The notes below the pieces were generated by a model. That model was not told the origin of the DNA. It searched no databases and saw only the letters and a list, made by a program, of their open reading frames with translations. From an uncultured Alphaproteobacteria bacterium (GTDB lineage Bacteria; Pseudomonadota; Alphaproteobacteria; UBA6615), in contig CALSML010000015.1 of the NCBI GenBank assembly GCA_943787445.1, positions 1-64,000 of the forward strand: a stretch of 64,000 bases of DNA, given 5' to 3'. Shown in pieces: positions 17,376 through 26,180 of the stretch. The first letter of the stretch is position 1, and every line of letters begins with the position of its first letter. The position numbers and the translations under genes were made by a program.

Positions 17376-18004
17376 TATCCGGCCTCCGGGCTTTTGGCGA
17401 GACCTGTGCCAATCATGGAATCACGGGTGACCAGATCGGCCAGACCAGCTTCGTCCAGAGCCTCGGACCCGTCCGGGCGCTGGGGAATCACGAGATAGCG
17501 AATTTCCGCTGTCGAATCCCAGACGCGAATTTCCACATCATCAGCAAGCGTGAGACCGAATTCGGTGAGGACGGCGCGCGGCTCGCGCACCACACGAGCG
17601 CGATATTCCGGCGATTTGAACCAGACTGGCGGCAACCCCAGAACCGGCCACGGATAACAGGAGCACAGCGTACACACGACGACGTTATGGACCCGGTCCG
17701 AATTCTCGACCGCAACCATGTGTTCACCCTGCATACCCGAAAAACCAAGCTCAGCCATCGCCGCTGTGCCGTCAGCCAGCAACCGCGCCCGGTACTCCGG
17801 GTCGATCCAGGAACGGGCAACGACCTGCGCGCCGTTGCGCGGCCCGATGTCATTAGAAAACGTATCGACGATCGCATCCACCGCAGCCGGATCGACAAGC
17901 CCCTTGCCGACAAGCAGCGTTTCGATCGCCTTTGCCCGCAAGGTCGGATCCGATGGCAGGAGCATGTGGGCATGATCGTGTTCGTGATGCTCTTTTTTCG
18001 TCAT
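17375..18004 (-). CDS. nthA: Nitrile hydratase alpha subunit, cobalt type (209 aa)
   Basis: The metal site [17 protein letters not shown] is seen near residue 105. Thr after the first Cys is the cobalt-type signature, while iron enzymes have Ser. The three cysteines ligate the metal, two as oxidised forms. The start was set at 18002-18004 because AGGA lies seven bases upstream and the protein then has the normal length and a His-rich head ([11 protein letters not shown]). A longer frame to 18085 adds 27 unlike residues. The unit is alpha, beta, activator, divergent from an MFS gene. No amidase lies next to it, unlike many nitrile operons. Confidence 0.95.
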   Translation of the reverse strand: MTKKEHHEHDHAHMLLPSDPTLRAKAIETLLVGKGLVDPAAVDAIVDTFSNDIGPRNGAQVVARSWIDPEYRARLLADGTAAMAELGFSGMQGEHMVAVENSDRVHNVVVCTLCSCYPWPVLGLPPVWFKSPEYRARVVREPRAVLTEFGLTLADDVEIRVWDSTAEIRYLVIPQRPDGSEALDEAGLADLVTRDSMIGTGLAKSPEAG

Positions 18005-18174
18005 ATCAAATCCTGCAATCCCGTCCCGGTTTCCTCGCTGGTGTCCCGCTTTACGCCGGGAAAACCCGGCCGGAGAGCGCGTCATGTTTACTATTCATCA
18101 AAACCACGCCAAATTCAAAAAAGGCGCGGCGGCCACCGCAAGCTGCCTTCTCTCAGCCCGCAACCGGGACGACC

Positions 18175-19404
18175 ATGCTGCGCTCTCTCTCCGATCCCAC
18201 CATCCGCCGACGGACCACCGTGCTCGCAGCCTCGTTGCTGTTCATGCTGATCGGGACGGGCAGCATCTATTTCATTGTTATAGCCCTCAAACCCATCGCT
18301 GCCGACTTCGGATGGCCCCGCGCCGTACCGTCAATCGCCTATGCGCTGCAATATGCCGGTGCAGGAATCGGCGGCATCTTCATGGGCTGGTGCCTCGACC
18401 GGCGCGGCATGGGCGTTCCCGCCATGGTCGGTGCCAGCATGATTGGTCTCGGCGGTATCCTCACCAGCTATGCCTCCAGCCCGTTCGAACTCTACCTGAT
18501 CTATGGCGGGATGCTGGGGTTCTTCGGGCGTTCGACCCTGTTTGCGCCGCTGACGGCCAATATCACCCGCTGGTTCGAACACAATCGAAGCTTTGCCGTC
18601 GGCGTTGTCGGTTCCGGCCAGGGTCTTGCCGGCATGATCTGGCCCCAGATCTTTCACCACATGATCGCGTCCGTCGGCTGGCGCCAGACCGCGTTGTATT
18701 ATGGCCTGTTTGCACTGGCCACGATGCTGCCGCTGGCCATGATCCTGCGTCAGACACCACCGGTTGCGCGCAAACCGGCCGTACAGAACGCACCGGCGGC
18801 ACCGCTGATGAAACACCCGCCCATGTCGCCGCGGGCCTTGCAACTGACACTTTCGACAGCGGCGATTGGCTGCTGCGTCGCCATGTCCCTGCCGCTGGCG
18901 CATATCGTCAGCCATGTGAGCGATCTCGGTTTCGACCCGGCACGCGGGGCCGAGACCCTGTCCCTGATGCTCGCCTGCTCGGCGCTGGCCAGCTTCTTCG
19001 GCGTCGGATTTCTGGGCAGCCGCTTTGGCGGCCTGCGTGCGATCTTCGTTTTCTCAACGGGCCAGGCAGTTCTGCTCTGTGCGCTGGCGTTCGTCGAAAG
19101 CCTGCCCGGACTCTATATCGCCGCCGCAATGTTCGGGCTCGGATATGGCGGCATCCTGCCCTGCTATCCGGTGATCGTGCGCGAATTGCTGCCATCGGCC
19201 GAGGCCGGACGTCGGACCGGGCTGGTTCTACTCTTTGCCGGTGGGGGCATGGCCCTGGGCTCCTGGCTGGGCGGTGCCGTCTTCGATGCGACCGGCACCT
19301 ATCGCACCGCATTTCTGATCGGTGTTGCCTTCAATGCCGGGAACCTCGCCATCATCGCCAGTCTGATCGCACGCACCCCGCGCTTCCGCCCCGCTTACGC
19401 GTAA
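18175..19404 (+). CDS. MFS transporter (409 aa)
   Basis: Twelve hydrophobic segments fit a major facilitator transporter. The loop between helices 2 and 3 reads GWCLDRRGMG, a form of the MFS motif A. The layout resembles the oxalate/formate and monocarboxylate antiporter-like group. The start at 18175 precedes the first membrane helix (LLFMLIGTGSIYFIVI); a longer frame from 17932 runs into the nitrile hydratase gene on the other strand and is unlikely. It faces away from the nitrile hydratase operon, with about 170 bases between starts, so it may import the nitrile or export the derived acid. That link is inference from position only. Confidence 0.85.
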   Translation: MLRSLSDPTIRRRTTVLAASLLFMLIGTGSIYFIVIALKPIAADFGWPRAVPSIAYALQYAGAGIGGIFMGWCLDRRGMGVPAMVGASMIGLGGILTSYASSPFELYLIYGGMLGFFGRSTLFAPLTANITRWFEHNRSFAVGVVGSGQGLAGMIWPQIFHHMIASVGWRQTALYYGLFALATMLPLAMILRQTPPVARKPAVQNAPAAPLMKHPPMSPRALQLTLSTAAIGCCVAMSLPLAHIVSHVSDLGFDPARGAETLSLMLACSALASFFGVGFLGSRFGGLRAIFVFSTGQAVLLCALAFVESLPGLYIAAAMFGLGYGGILPCYPVIVRELLPSAEAGRRTGLVLLFAGGGMALGSWLGGAVFDATGTYRTAFLIGVAFNAGNLAIIASLIARTPRFRPAYA

Positions 19405-19479
19405 CGATGTGCGCGAGCGTCATCACAGCCGCCTCGCAACAGTCGAAATCCGGTCCTTTGGTAGGATATTTGAAGTCCT

Positions 19480-19556
19480 TGGCGCGCCCGGGAAGATTCG
19501 AACTCCCAACCTCCTGATCCGTAGTCAGACGCTCTATCCAGTTGAGCTACGGGCGC
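19480..19556 (-). tRNA. tRNA-Arg (anticodon ACG), CCA encoded
   Basis: The acceptor stem GCGCCCG pairs with CGGGCGC. The D arm includes TAGCTCAACTGGATAGAGC, the anticodon loop is C-T-A-C-G-G-A with ACG at 34-36, and the T arm holds GTTCGAATC. A discriminator G and an encoded CCA end the gene at 19480. The A at position 34 would be edited to inosine by TadA, to read CGU, CGC and CGA. Confidence 0.95.
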
Positions 19557-19573
19557 TTACCAAAGGCGCGCGG

Positions 19574-19602
19574 AAGCTATCCAATCGCCTGCGCGATTGC
19601 AA
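19574..19602 (-). promoter_or_regulatory. Putative sigma-70 promoter of tRNA-Arg
   Basis: On the minus strand TTGCAA (19597-19602) and TAGCTT (19574-19579) are separated by 17 bases. They lie 17 bases upstream of the mature tRNA 5' end. Matches to consensus are four of six and three of six, so support is moderate and rests mainly on spacing and position. Confidence 0.35.
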
Positions 19603-19790
19603 GGCCTCGAAAACCGACATTCACGGTTAATATTTTCCTTGCGAATCCGGGCCAAAAGCCGCTTGCCGCGAGTCCACCCAATCGGTAACATCGCCCGCAA
19701 CCGATTGGCTAATCAGCAATTTTTGCGCTCCCGCCGCGCGGGCCAGCCCATACCGGGCAAGCGCAGGGGCACCGAGGGACAAGGGATCGG

Positions 19791-20918
19791 ATGAAAACGA
19801 ATCGAACCTGGTCGGCATTCGCCGGCGTAGCACTACTGTTGGCGGGCTGCGGATTTTACGATAATACACTTATTCCTTCACTGACGGGCGACAGCCCTTC
19901 GGGCGGGGATCGCGTAGTGATACCGGCCAGCGCCGCGGAGGCCAACCCGCTTCCCACGCTCGGCGCCAGCAACTTCCAGCCCGAAGGTGTGACCGCCGGT
20001 CAGCCCACCGGGACCGAAGTCGGACGCCGGGTGGATCGCCTGCGCGACGATCTCGGACGCATGCAGCTCAGTGTCAGCAATGATAATTCCGAGCTCCAGA
20101 ATCTGCGCGCTCAGACCATCGCAGATGCCCGCGCCTATCAGGAACTGACCGCTAGCATTCGCACACCCCTGCAGGTCGGCACCACGCCGGGCAATCCCAA
20201 TCTTGTTGCCGGCTGGAATCAGGCTCAGGTAACTCTGGATCGCATCGCCAACAGCGTCGGCCAGATGGTTGCCCTGTCGAGCAAGGTCGCCAATGACAGC
20301 GCGCTCTCCGCTTTCATTCTGGAATCCGTCCGCGCCACCTATGGCCTGACCGGCGCCGTCGATGAAGACCATCGCCAACTCGCCGTGCTCGAGGACGAGG
20401 TCAACCGAACCGTGGTTCTGATCGACCGCCTGCTGAACGAACTCAACGAAGACATCGCGCGCCAGACCAATTACGTCAGCCGCGAACGCAGCGACCTCAC
20501 GGTTCTTTCCGTGGCGGTCAAGAATGGCGAGCTCTTCGGAACCAGCCTGGCCAATCGCGCCTTCGGCACGGCCGCCGCACCGCGCGGCTCCGCCGGGACC
20601 GTCGGCAATCTGGCCAACCGGCGTCCGCTCGTCGTAATCCGTTTCGACCGCCCGAACGTGCCCTATCAGGAACCCCTGTTCACGGCCGTCAGCGAAGCAT
20701 TGAACCGTCGTCCGAATTCGGTGTTTGATGTTGTCTCGATCGTGCCCCAGCGTGGCACGCCGGCACAGATTGCACTCAACGCCAACCAGGCCCGGCGCAA
20801 TGCCGAGCAGGTGGTGCAGAACCTCTCTCAGATGGGTCTGCCAAGCGACCGTCTTTCGCTGAACTCCACCTCAAGCGGTGCCGTCGCCAACAACGAAGTT
20901 CACATCTACGTCCGATAA
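19791..20918 (+). CDS. Predicted outer-membrane lipoprotein with coiled coil and OmpA-like C-terminus (375 aa)
   Basis: A lipoprotein signal is clear: basic start, hydrophobic core and lipobox LLLAGC with the lipid Cys at about residue 20. A flexible segment follows to about 80, then long helical stretches (VGRRVDRLRDDLGRMQ, EDEVNRTVVLIDRLLNEL) likely to form coiled coils. The last 95 residues (VVIRFDRPNVPYQEPLF, LNANQARRNAEQVVQNL) resemble the peptidoglycan-binding OmpA/Pal pattern of a beta strand followed by an N-x-x-L/R-A-x-x-V helix. I recognise no named family. It likely spans from the outer membrane to the cell wall. It is convergent with the Lon-like gene. Confidence 0.75.
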   Translation: MKTNRTWSAFAGVALLLAGCGFYDNTLIPSLTGDSPSGGDRVVIPASAAEANPLPTLGASNFQPEGVTAGQPTGTEVGRRVDRLRDDLGRMQLSVSNDNSELQNLRAQTIADARAYQELTASIRTPLQVGTTPGNPNLVAGWNQAQVTLDRIANSVGQMVALSSKVANDSALSAFILESVRATYGLTGAVDEDHRQLAVLEDEVNRTVVLIDRLLNELNEDIARQTNYVSRERSDLTVLSVAVKNGELFGTSLANRAFGTAAAPRGSAGTVGNLANRRPLVVIRFDRPNVPYQEPLFTAVSEALNRRPNSVFDVVSIVPQRGTPAQIALNANQARRNAEQVVQNLSQMGLPSDRLSLNSTSSGAVANNEVHIYVR

Positions 20919-20939
20919 CGGATTTGGATTGAACCTCGA

Positions 20940-23321
20940 TCAGGCGTCGCGCTCGTCGAGCGCGTGATCGAATTCTGCCAGCTGTGCTGCTACCCGACCA
21001 TAGATCGTGTCGGCGGGGTATGCCCCTTCCGCATCCGGTGTGCCAGCCGGAATGCCAGTGAAGAGCTCAATGGCTTCATCCAGATGCGCCACCGAATAGA
21101 CGTGAAAGCGATCGGCTTCGATATCGGCAACGATATGGTCGTCGAGCACCAGAGCAGGCTCGTTTGAGTGCGGGAAGACCACACCCTGAGTGCCCGTCAG
21201 CGCGCCGGCCTCAACACAGGTCCGGTGAAAGCCTTCGGCCTTGTTGGTCAGACCGCCAATGGCCTGAACCTCTCCATGCTGGTTCATGGAGCCCGTGACC
21301 GCCAGATCCTGACGCAGCGGTACCCCCGAGAGATCTGACAGAATCGCAAGAACCTCGGCGATGGACGCACTGTCCCCCTCGACCCCGCCATAGCTCTGTT
21401 CGAAGGTGATTGACGCGTTGAACGACAGGGGCATGCGGCGGGCAAAGAGGCCGGCCAAAAACCCCTGAATGACCATCGCGCCCTTCTGCTGGATCGGCCC
21501 GCCGAGCATTGTCTCGCGCTCGATATTCGTCACCCCGCGGCGTCCGACCGAGGTGCGCGCCGTGACCCGCGACGGTGCGCCAAAAGCGTGGTCGCCCATA
21601 TCGCGCACTGTCAGACCGTTGACCTGTCCCACCCCTTCACCGGCCGTCGAGATCAGCACACTGCCGCGCTGAATACCTTCATGGGTACGATCTTCCATCC
21701 GGGCATTCCGGTTTCGACGGCTGGCCCTTGCGGCCTGAATGGAGGCCCTGTCCACGGTCTTGTCACCGGCGGCGCGGGCAGCATAGATCGCCTCGTTCAC
21801 GATATCCTCGACCAGTTCGAACCGGGCAGAAAGCTTCTCACGATCAAAGGCCAGTCGGGACGCATAGCCAAGCAGATAGGTGATCGCCTCGGGTGTACAG
21901 GTGGTGGCTCCATGCTTGTTCGCAAAACCCTGAAGCAGCCCGGCGTAACAGGCCAGATTGTCAGGCGTCGCGTCCATCTCTCCATCGATTTCGGCCTTCA
22001 CCTTGAAATAGGCCTGATACTCCGGGTCGACGGAAAAGAAGGTGTAGTACCAGCGTGGTCCACCGACGATCACCATCTTGACGTCGAGCGGCACCGGGGC
22101 TGGCTTGGGTGCTCCAGCCACCGGCACACTGCCGGACCTGTATTGTTCCTCCATGCGAATGACACCGTCGCGCAAGGCCCCCTTGAGCTGGTTCCAACTG
22201 TTGCCCTGAGCCGCGATCGCATCGGCGCGGATCACCAGAATACCGCCATTGGCGCGGTGCAAGGCGCCGGGCTGGATCAGCGAGAAGTCTGTTTGCAACA
22301 CACCGCCCACCTGGCGGTACTCGATACGTCCGAACAGATTTTCATAGGTCGGGTTGCCCTCCAGCACGATGGGCGGACCCGAGATATCAGAATTGTCGAC
22401 AAGAAGATTGACGGCATAGCGTTCTTCAGGTGTGGGCTTTGGCGGTCGCGGCATGCCCGGCGGCAACTCCGCGCCTTCATCCGCCTCCCGGAAGAGCTCG
22501 ATATTCTCGATCACATCAACCCGAAATGCGACCAGCCAGCGATTGAGACCCTGGTGCTCCTGAAACCCTGACGCCAGCTCGTCGATCAGACCGCTGACAG
22601 CAGTTTCAGCCACATTGCTGTTCAGGGCATTCACCTGCTCAGCGAATTTCGCCTGATGACGAACTGCTTCGCGATTGACCTCGGCCAGCATCCGGCTGAC
22701 CTCCTGTCCGGTTTCCTCCATCGCCTTGCGTTCAGCCTCGGGAAGATCAGAGGTATCTCGAGGTTTGTCGTCTTCCCCGAGCAGGACAACCATGAGGCCC
22801 TGCGGGGATTGCACCAGCGACAGCCCGGCCACCTCGGCAACCGCACGCGCAGCCTCGATCCCCTTGCTGACATCGGCGCGCATCGCCATCTCATGGGCAT
22901 TGATACTCTGCTGATACTCCTCCCGTCCGAAAGCCTGATGCAGCGCATCCCGAAGCTGGGGCACCAGTGCTGTCATGGCATCGCGAAACTTGCGGCCTTC
23001 GCCCGCAGGAAGGCGAACGGCCAAAGGCTCATTGGTACGTTTGAAGTTGTTCAGATAAATCCAGTCATCCGGCCGCTTGCCACCTGCCAGAGCCTCTTCC
23101 AGATAGGACAGGGTCGCGGTCATACGACCGCTGCGATCCTCACCAACAACGAAGATATTGAAGCCCGGGTCACGGGCGCGAAGTCCGAAGTCCAGCGCTT
23201 CGCGGGCGCGGGCATGGCTTGAGAGATCGAAGACAACACCATCGGATTGTGTGGCATCATCGGGGACTTCGAACGCCGGGAGTCCGGCATCTGCTGCTTC
23301 AATTTTCCGGATCGGCATCAA
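20940..23321 (-). CDS. Lon-related AAA+ protease (LonC/YcbZ-like, 793 aa)
   Basis: This large protein has an AAA-related ATPase front (FNIFVVGEDRSGRM near 55) and a C-terminal Lon proteolytic domain. The catalytic Ser is in EGDSASIAEVLAIL and the Lys in NKAEGFHR, as in Lon Ser-Lys dyads. A RANGGILVI segment matches the Walker B-like strand of the YcbZ group. Members are called putative ATP-dependent proteases; the P-loop here (GEDRSGR) departs from GxxGxGK(T/S), so ATP use may be weak or altered. It is cytosolic, monocistronic by position, and convergent with the lipoprotein gene 21 bases away. Confidence 0.88.
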   Translation of the reverse strand: MMPIRKIEAADAGLPAFEVPDDATQSDGVVFDLSSHARAREALDFGLRARDPGFNIFVVGEDRSGRMTATLSYLEEALAGGKRPDDWIYLNNFKRTNEPLAVRLPAGEGRKFRDAMTALVPQLRDALHQAFGREEYQQSINAHEMAMRADVSKGIEAARAVAEVAGLSLVQSPQGLMVVLLGEDDKPRDTSDLPEAERKAMEETGQEVSRMLAEVNREAVRHQAKFAEQVNALNSNVAETAVSGLIDELASGFQEHQGLNRWLVAFRVDVIENIELFREADEGAELPPGMPRPPKPTPEERYAVNLLVDNSDISGPPIVLEGNPTYENLFGRIEYRQVGGVLQTDFSLIQPGALHRANGGILVIRADAIAAQGNSWNQLKGALRDGVIRMEEQYRSGSVPVAGAPKPAPVPLDVKMVIVGGPRWYYTFFSVDPEYQAYFKVKAEIDGEMDATPDNLACYAGLLQGFANKHGATTCTPEAITYLLGYASRLAFDREKLSARFELVEDIVNEAIYAARAAGDKTVDRASIQAARASRRNRNARMEDRTHEGIQRGSVLISTAGEGVGQVNGLTVRDMGDHAFGAPSRVTARTSVGRRGVTNIERETMLGGPIQQKGAMVIQGFLAGLFARRMPLSFNASITFEQSYGGVEGDSASIAEVLAILSDLSGVPLRQDLAVTGSMNQHGEVQAIGGLTNKAEGFHRTCVEAGALTGTQGVVFPHSNEPALVLDDHIVADIEADRFHVYSVAHLDEAIELFTGIPAGTPDAEGAYPADTIYGRVAAQLAEFDHALDERDA

Positions 23322-23408
23322 ACTCTCCCAAAATCTTCAAAAACTAGAACCGCTAACTCCCGGCGCGTCGCGATGGTATCAGGCGCCTTTCACTCATATA
23401 GTCATCGC

Positions 23409-23828
23409 ATGCCCATATTCCGAGATATTCTCTTCGGGTTTCTGATCACGATCTGCGGCGTGACAGCCAGCCTGGCCGACACACCGGGCAATGCCTTCCG
23501 CCAGGTGATCGAAGGCCAGATCGAGGCTCTGTCCCGCGACGACGGTGTGACGGCGTTCGGTTTTGCGAGCCCGGACATCCAGAAGACCTTTCGCACACCC
23601 GAACAGTTCATGCGGATGGTGCGCTCCAGTTTCAAACCGGTGTACCGGCCCCGCTCCTATTCCTTCGAGGCCCCGATCCTTGTGGAGGGGCACCACACCC
23701 AGCCCGTGCGTTTCATCGGACCGGACGGTCGCGGTGTTGTCGCGCTCTATAAGATGGAACGCCAGGACGACGGCAGCTGGCGCATAGGCGGCGTCACCCT
23801 GCACCCCACTGGCGAACGGGGCATCTAG
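23409..23828 (+). CDS. DUF4864-family exported protein (139 aa)
   Basis: The ATG at 23409 gives a short head and a hydrophobic stretch (ILFGFLITICGVTASLA) ending at a signal-peptidase-like site before DTPG. The mature part fits the DUF4864 pattern, with VIEGQIEALSRDD near the start, FRTPEQFMRMV in the middle and YKMERQDDGSWRIGGVTL near the end. The fold is expected to be NTF2-like; no function is known. An alternative start at 23373 adds 12 residues. It is divergent from the Lon-like gene and 80 bases upstream of gpt. Confidence 0.8.
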   Translation: MPIFRDILFGFLITICGVTASLADTPGNAFRQVIEGQIEALSRDDGVTAFGFASPDIQKTFRTPEQFMRMVRSSFKPVYRPRSYSFEAPILVEGHHTQPVRFIGPDGRGVVALYKMERQDDGSWRIGGVTLHPTGERGI

Positions 23829-23862
23829 TCCCCATGATCCCCAATTGCATGACCGTCCCTCC

Positions 23863-23891
23863 GGCGCTTTAATGCGCCATCTTCTCTATTT
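23863..23891 (+). terminator. Weak hairpin after the DUF4864 gene
   Basis: GGCGC (23863-23867) and GCGCC (23874-23878) can form a 5-bp stem with a TTTAAT loop, followed by a pyrimidine-rich stretch with only short T runs. It could end transcription weakly before gpt. Confidence 0.3.
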
Positions 23892-23908
23892 GCGCAGGAC
23901 ATCCTCCC

Positions 23909-24379
23909 ATGGCTCTCTCACAACATGATTACCCCGTCTCATGGGAACAGCTTCACCGCGATGCCAAGGCCCTCGCCTGGCGCCTGGCCGAGATACAACC
24001 CTGGCAGCGCATCGTTGCGATCACACGCGGCGGGCTTGTCCCTGCGGCCATCGTGTCGCGCGAACTCGAAGTCCGGCTGGTCGACACGATCTGCGTCTCT
24101 TCCTACGACCATCAGGCTCAGGGTGATCTCACCATTCTCAAGACCATCGAAGGTGACGGCGAAAACACGCTGATTGTCGATGATCTGGTCGACACCGGAA
24201 AAACGGCAAAGGTCGTCCGGGACATGCTTCCCAAGGCCCATCTGGCAACGGTTTATGCCAAACCGGCAGGCCGGCCCCTGGTTGATACATTCGTGACCGA
24301 AGTCAGCCAGGACACCTGGATACATTTCCCCTGGGATCTGGAACTACAATTCGTCAAACCTATCGCCGCGAACAGCTGA
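23909..24379 (+). CDS. gpt: Xanthine phosphoribosyltransferase (156 aa)
   Basis: The PRPP-binding motif [13 protein letters not shown] is at about 89-101 and [19 protein letters not shown] near 38 supplies the pyrophosphate loop. Size and order match Gpt, which converts xanthine and guanine with PRPP to XMP and GMP in purine salvage. The C-terminus WIHFPWDLE is typical of the family. The gene starts after a short intergenic region and ends inside a perfect hairpin shared with the convergent permease gene. Confidence 0.93.
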   Translation: MALSQHDYPVSWEQLHRDAKALAWRLAEIQPWQRIVAITRGGLVPAAIVSRELEVRLVDTICVSSYDHQAQGDLTILKTIEGDGENTLIVDDLVDTGKTAKVVRDMLPKAHLATVYAKPAGRPLVDTFVTEVSQDTWIHFPWDLELQFVKPIAANS

Positions 24380-24394
24380 GGCAAGAGCCTCAGC
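24375..24394. terminator. Hairpin spanning both stop codons of convergent gpt and permease genes
   Basis: GCTGAGGC (24375-24382), loop AAGA and GCCTCAGC (24387-24394) form a perfect 8-bp stem. The gpt TGA lies in the left arm and the permease TGA in the right arm, read from opposite strands. No T tract follows on either side, so it may protect or attenuate 3' ends and not be a strong intrinsic terminator. Confidence 0.55.
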
Positions 24395-25214
24395 CAACCG
24401 GTTCAGTGCGCAGACGCGGGTCGAGAATATCCCGCAAACCATCGCCGAGCAGGTTCAGGCCAAGAACCGCCAGCGCGATCGCCAGTCCCGGCAGGATGGC
24501 CAGCTTCGGGTCGATCGACATCAATGTCTGGGCATCAAACAACATCCGTCCCCAGCTCGGCGCCGGAGGCTGGGTGCCCAGCCCCAGATAGGCCAGCGCC
24601 GCTTCGGCCAGGATCGCGACGGCGAACTGGATAGTGGCCTGCACGATCAGCACCGAGAGAATATTGGGCAGAACGTGGTCCCGGGTGACCCCCAGACCAC
24701 TCTTGCCGATCGCCAGCCCCGCACGGGCATACTCCATGCCCCAGACCTGCAAAGCTGCGCCGCGGGTGACACGTGCAAAGACCGGAATGTTGAAAATTCC
24801 GATGGCAATGATGGCATTGACCGCCCCTGGCCCCAGCAGCGCCGTGATCAGAATCGCCGACACGATCGCGGGAAACGCGAAGACCACATCCGACCCTCGG
24901 GCCACGAGTTCATCGACCCAGCCACCACGTGCCGCAGCCAGAAGTCCCAGCAGCCCACCGGCAACGAGCCCGATACTCACCGCAACAACGCCAACCGAAA
25001 TGGAATTGCGGGCACCAACCATCAGACGAGTCGCGATATCACGCCCAAACTGATCGGTGCCGAGCCAGTGGGCCGCGCTGGGGCCCTGCATCCGTTCGGC
25101 AACCGAGATGGCGTCATAGGCATAGGGAGTCCAGATCAGAGAAATCAGTGCCGTCAGACCGAGCAGCCCGGTGAGCAGCAGACCCAGCACGAATCCGGGA
25201 TGACGCCCCATCAC
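24390..25214 (-). CDS. Peptide-type ABC transporter permease, DppC-like (274 aa)
   Basis: The N-terminal helix (FVLGLLLTGLLGLTALISLIW) is followed by a periplasmic loop with HWLGTDQFGRDIATRLMVGAR, the hallmark of DppC/OppC permeases. Five more helices follow; the coupling segment reads EYARAGLAIGKSGLGVTRDHVLPN. It forms the channel with the DppB-like protein, whose stop it overlaps by four bases. It is the last gene of the peptide operon and no ABC ATPase follows it. Confidence 0.9.
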   Translation of the reverse strand: MMGRHPGFVLGLLLTGLLGLTALISLIWTPYAYDAISVAERMQGPSAAHWLGTDQFGRDIATRLMVGARNSISVGVVAVSIGLVAGGLLGLLAAARGGWVDELVARGSDVVFAFPAIVSAILITALLGPGAVNAIIAIGIFNIPVFARVTRGAALQVWGMEYARAGLAIGKSGLGVTRDHVLPNILSVLIVQATIQFAVAILAEAALAYLGLGTQPPAPSWGRMLFDAQTLMSIDPKLAILPGLAIALAVLGLNLLGDGLRDILDPRLRTEPVG

Positions 25215-26158
25215 CCGGCCCGCCGCGCGCGCGGGTCGATGACCCCATAGGCAATATCGACCAGAAAATTGATGACCACGACAAAGGCCACCAGAAGCAT
25301 CACCACGTCGCGGACCACAACAAGATCACGCTGACTGACCGCCTGAAAGATCAACCGGCCCAGACCGGGCAGGGAGAACACGCTTTCGATGACGATGGAG
25401 CCGGCAAGCAGAAACGCAAACTGAAGCCCCAGTATCGTGGTCATGGGAATCAGCGCATTGCGCAGGACATGGCCCCACAGAACCCGCTGCCGGGTGAGTC
25501 CCTTGGCATGTGCCGTGCGAACATAGTCGGCCCCGAGGGTTTCAAGGACCGAGGCCCGGGCGACCCGCGCGAGGATCGCTGCTTCAGGCAGCGCCAGAGA
25601 CAGCGCCGGCAACACCAGCGCCCAGAGCGCCACGCCGAAGCCCGCCTCCCATCCCGGAAATCCGGCCGCCGGAAACCACCCCAGCACCACAGCAAAGACC
25701 AGAATCGCCATGATACCGAACCAAAAATTCGGGATCGCCATGCCGATCTGACTGAACCCCATCACGCCAAAATCACCCCATCGCCCACGCCGGACGGCCG
25801 CCAGCATGCCCATCGGGACAGCCAGCAGGGTCGATGTCACGAGGGCCATGAGTGCAAGGGGGATCGTCACCACCAGACGCTCGCCAATCAGTTCAAAGAC
25901 CGGGACCGCATAGGTGTGGCTGATCCCGCTGGTGCCTGACACAAGGCCACCGATCCAGGCCAGGTATCGCACGGTCGGAGGCCGATCAAGACCCACCTGA
26001 GCCCGCAAAGCCGCCAGAGTATCGTCCTGAGCCTCAATGCCGAGAATCAGCAATGCCGGGTCCCCCGGCAGAATCTCGAGGGTCACAAAAATCGCGAGGC
26101 TCGCCATGGCCAAAGTGACCAGCAGAATCAGCGCCTTGCGCGCGATATAGATCAGCAT
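25211..26158 (-). CDS. Peptide-type ABC transporter permease, DppB-like (315 aa)
   Basis: The protein has the DppB/OppB layout: N-terminal helix (ILLVTLAMASLAIFVTLEILPGD), an external loop and a five-helix core. The EAA loop reads LETLGADYVRTAHAKGLTRQ and the end is DIAYGVIDPRAR. It pairs with the DppC-like gene, overlapping by four bases (ATGA). The binding protein gene lies 22 bases upstream. Confidence 0.9.
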   Translation of the reverse strand: MLIYIARKALILLVTLAMASLAIFVTLEILPGDPALLILGIEAQDDTLAALRAQVGLDRPPTVRYLAWIGGLVSGTSGISHTYAVPVFELIGERLVVTIPLALMALVTSTLLAVPMGMLAAVRRGRWGDFGVMGFSQIGMAIPNFWFGIMAILVFAVVLGWFPAAGFPGWEAGFGVALWALVLPALSLALPEAAILARVARASVLETLGADYVRTAHAKGLTRQRVLWGHVLRNALIPMTTILGLQFAFLLAGSIVIESVFSLPGLGRLIFQAVSQRDLVVVRDVVMLLVAFVVVINFLVDIAYGVIDPRARRAG

Positions 26159-26180
26159 CGCCTGCCCAGCCCGCGAAACC

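Noticed and set aside
16364-18004. Nitrile hydratase block as a recent horizontal transfer
   Set aside because: No integrase, repeat or tRNA insertion borders it, and its codon use looks like that of its neighbours by eye. I could not compute composition.
19409-19630. Protein frame across the tRNA-Arg gene
   Set aside because: It contains the well-known false peptide that arises from translating the complement of a tRNA (GRFELPTS-like). The tRNA explains the sequence.
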